From assembly GCA_937906495.1 (NCBI GenBank), contig CALCVT010000004.1:1-15645 (forward strand): 15,645 nucleotides of DNA, written 5' to 3'. The stretch is from an uncultured Prevotella sp. (GTDB lineage Bacteria > Bacteroidota > Bacteroidia > Bacteroidales > Bacteroidaceae). Under the pieces are notes generated by a model, which had not been told where the DNA came from, ran no database searches, and saw only the letters and a list, made by a program, of their open reading frames with translations. Numbering within the stretch: position 1 is the first letter of the stretch; each line of letters opens with the position of its first letter. Both the position numbers and the translations under genes were made by a program. This document shows positions 14,610-15,645 of this stretch, piece by piece.

Positions 14610-15488
14610 ATGCAACTCATTGACGGAAAGGCTACGGCAGCCGCTATTAAAAAGGAAATAGCCGAAGAAGTGGAACGCATTGTTGCAGCCGGAGGCCGAC
14701 GCCCTCATTTGGCAGCAGTGCTCGTGGGGCACGACGGCGGCAGCGAAACCTATGTGCGCAACAAAGTGCAGGCGTGCGAGGCCTGTGGCTTTGAATCGTC
14801 GCTCATTACGTATGAAGACGATGTAACTGAAGCCGAACTCCTGGCTTGTGTAGACCGCTTGAATCGCGACGAAAAGGTCGATGGCTTTATCGTACAGTTG
14901 CCTTTGCCTGCACACATTGCAGAGCAAAAGGTTATTGAAGCGATTGACTATCGAAAAGATGTTGACGGTTTTCACCCCATCAATGTAGGACGCATGGCCA
15001 TTGGTTTGCCTTGCTTTGTATCGGCAACACCTAAGGGCATTTTTGAACTCCTTAAACGCTATAACATTGCTACGAGCGGTAAGAAATGTGTGATACTCGG
15101 ACGTTCGAACATTGTGGGTAAGCCTATGGCACAACTCATGATGCAAAAGCACTATGGCGATGCCACGGTAACTGTATGTCACAGCCATACGGCTAATATC
15201 AAGGAGGAGTGTCGCGAGGCCGATATTTTGATTGCAGCCATGGGACGCCCGGCTTTTGTTACGGCCGATATGGTTAAGCCCGGTGCCGTAGTGATTGACG
15301 TTGGTACTACCCGCGTAAAGGACGAAACCCGTGCACGTGGCTTCCGCCTGCAGGGAGATGTCGATTTTGAGGCCGTAGCCCCCCTTTGCTCGTATATCAC
15401 GCCCGTTCCGGGAGGTGTAGGTCCGATGACAATAGCCATGCTGATGCTCAATACGTTGGCTGCAGGCAAGAAGGAGTTTTTTGACTAA
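14610..15488 (+). CDS. folD: Bifunctional methylene-THF dehydrogenase / methenyl-THF cyclohydrolase
   Basis: Cytoplasmic folate enzyme that interconverts 5,10-methylene-, 5,10-methenyl- and 10-formyl-tetrahydrofolate, normally with NADP, supplying one-carbon units for purines and formyl-methionine. The 292 residues carry the family signatures: SETYVRNK with Y48 and catalytic K52, VDGFIVQLPLP (90-100) with Q96, KDVDGFHP (116-123), the nucleotide-binding GRSNIVGKP (164-172), and TPVPGGVGPMT near the C-terminus (264-274). Start MQLIDGKATA is the usual N-terminus. It follows ffh in the same direction and is followed by a terminator, so it probably ends the ffh-folD unit. Nothing unusual is seen in the sequence. 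Confidence 0.97.
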   Translation: MQLIDGKATAAAIKKEIAEEVERIVAAGGRRPHLAAVLVGHDGGSETYVRNKVQACEACGFESSLITYEDDVTEAELLACVDRLNRDEKVDGFIVQLPLPAHIAEQKVIEAIDYRKDVDGFHPINVGRMAIGLPCFVSATPKGIFELLKRYNIATSGKKCVILGRSNIVGKPMAQLMMQKHYGDATVTVCHSHTANIKEECREADILIAAMGRPAFVTADMVKPGAVVIDVGTTRVKDETRARGFRLQGDVDFEAVAPLCSYITPVPGGVGPMTIAMLMLNTLAAGKKEFFD

Positions 15489-15533
15489 TGGGTTTTACTT
15501 AGCTTATTCGCTAAGAATCATTCCCCCATACAG

Positions 15534-15569
15534 GCCCCGCTGACCGCTTGACGGATAGTGGGGCTTTTT
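15534..15569 (+). terminator. Intrinsic terminator after folD
   Basis: Arms 15534-15541 (GCCCCGCT) and 15557-15564 (AGTGGGGC) form an 8-bp stem with one G-U pair and a 15-base loop, followed directly by five T (15565-15569). It begins 46 bases after the folD stop. Confidence 0.75.
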
Positions 15570-15645
15570 GGTGAGGTATGAACATCTTTGTAAGATAGGC
15601 TGCGGCTCAGCATAATCAAATTATTGAAAGCACGCTTTCAAATTT
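15570..15645. other. Window end after folD; palindrome, no gene seen
   Basis: No coding sequence is visible in the last 76 bases. TTGAAAGC (15624-15631) and GCTTTCAA (15634-15641) form an 8-base palindrome with a 2-base centre, too tight for a good hairpin but suitable as a dimeric protein site upstream of whatever gene follows. Confidence 0.3.

Noticed and set aside
1..15645. CRISPR array, tRNA, rRNA or insertion sequence
   Set aside because: No regularly spaced repeats, cloverleaf-like segments, rRNA-like stretches or transposase motifs were seen on either strand by eye.

Overview
The window looks like a chromosomal segment of a member of Bacteroidota, most likely order Bacteroidales. Reasons: start codons lack Shine-Dalgarno sequences and are often preceded by A-rich leaders; several upstream regions carry the Bacteroidota promoter pattern (TTTG, about 19 bases, TAnnTTTG); and the housekeeping proteins (TrkA/TrkH, Dxs, Ffh, FolD) have Bacteroidales-like wording. 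Genus cannot be fixed from sequence alone.

Layout. (1) 1-2831 (+): the 3' part of a very large modular 'polyvalent' protein gene of the kind carried by phages and integrative conjugative elements. It is cut by the window start. Its C-terminal half is a patchwork: an AT-rich nuclease-like module, a zincin-like HEAVAH module that stops early, and a tail that repeats an earlier linker. It appears to be the decayed end of a mobile element. (2) 2832-2968: a short junction with a perfect 18-bp hairpin. (3) 2969-7800 (-): a core-genome run read right to left, dxs, trkA, trkH: isoprenoid precursor synthesis followed by a Trk potassium uptake system. dxs has a textbook promoter; a strong GC hairpin separates dxs from trkA. 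(4) 7801-8133: divergent control region. (5) 8134-9754 (+): a PP2C-like phosphatase and a nitrilase-family amidase, probably one operon. (6) 9996-11342 (+): an AmpG-like MFS transporter with a long leader and a terminator. (7) 11537-12868 (-): a secreted protein with two SGNH-hydrolase-like halves, the second lacking the catalytic residues. (8) 13164-15488 (+): ffh (signal recognition particle GTPase) and folD (one-carbon folate enzyme), ending in a terminator at about 15534-15569.

Most of the window is ordinary core metabolism. The parts worth a second look are the mosaic mobile-element protein at the left end, the tandem active/inactive SGNH protein, the terminator-like hairpin in that gene's leader, and the apparently leaderless phosphatase gene. 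I saw no CRISPR array, rRNA, tRNA or insertion sequence.
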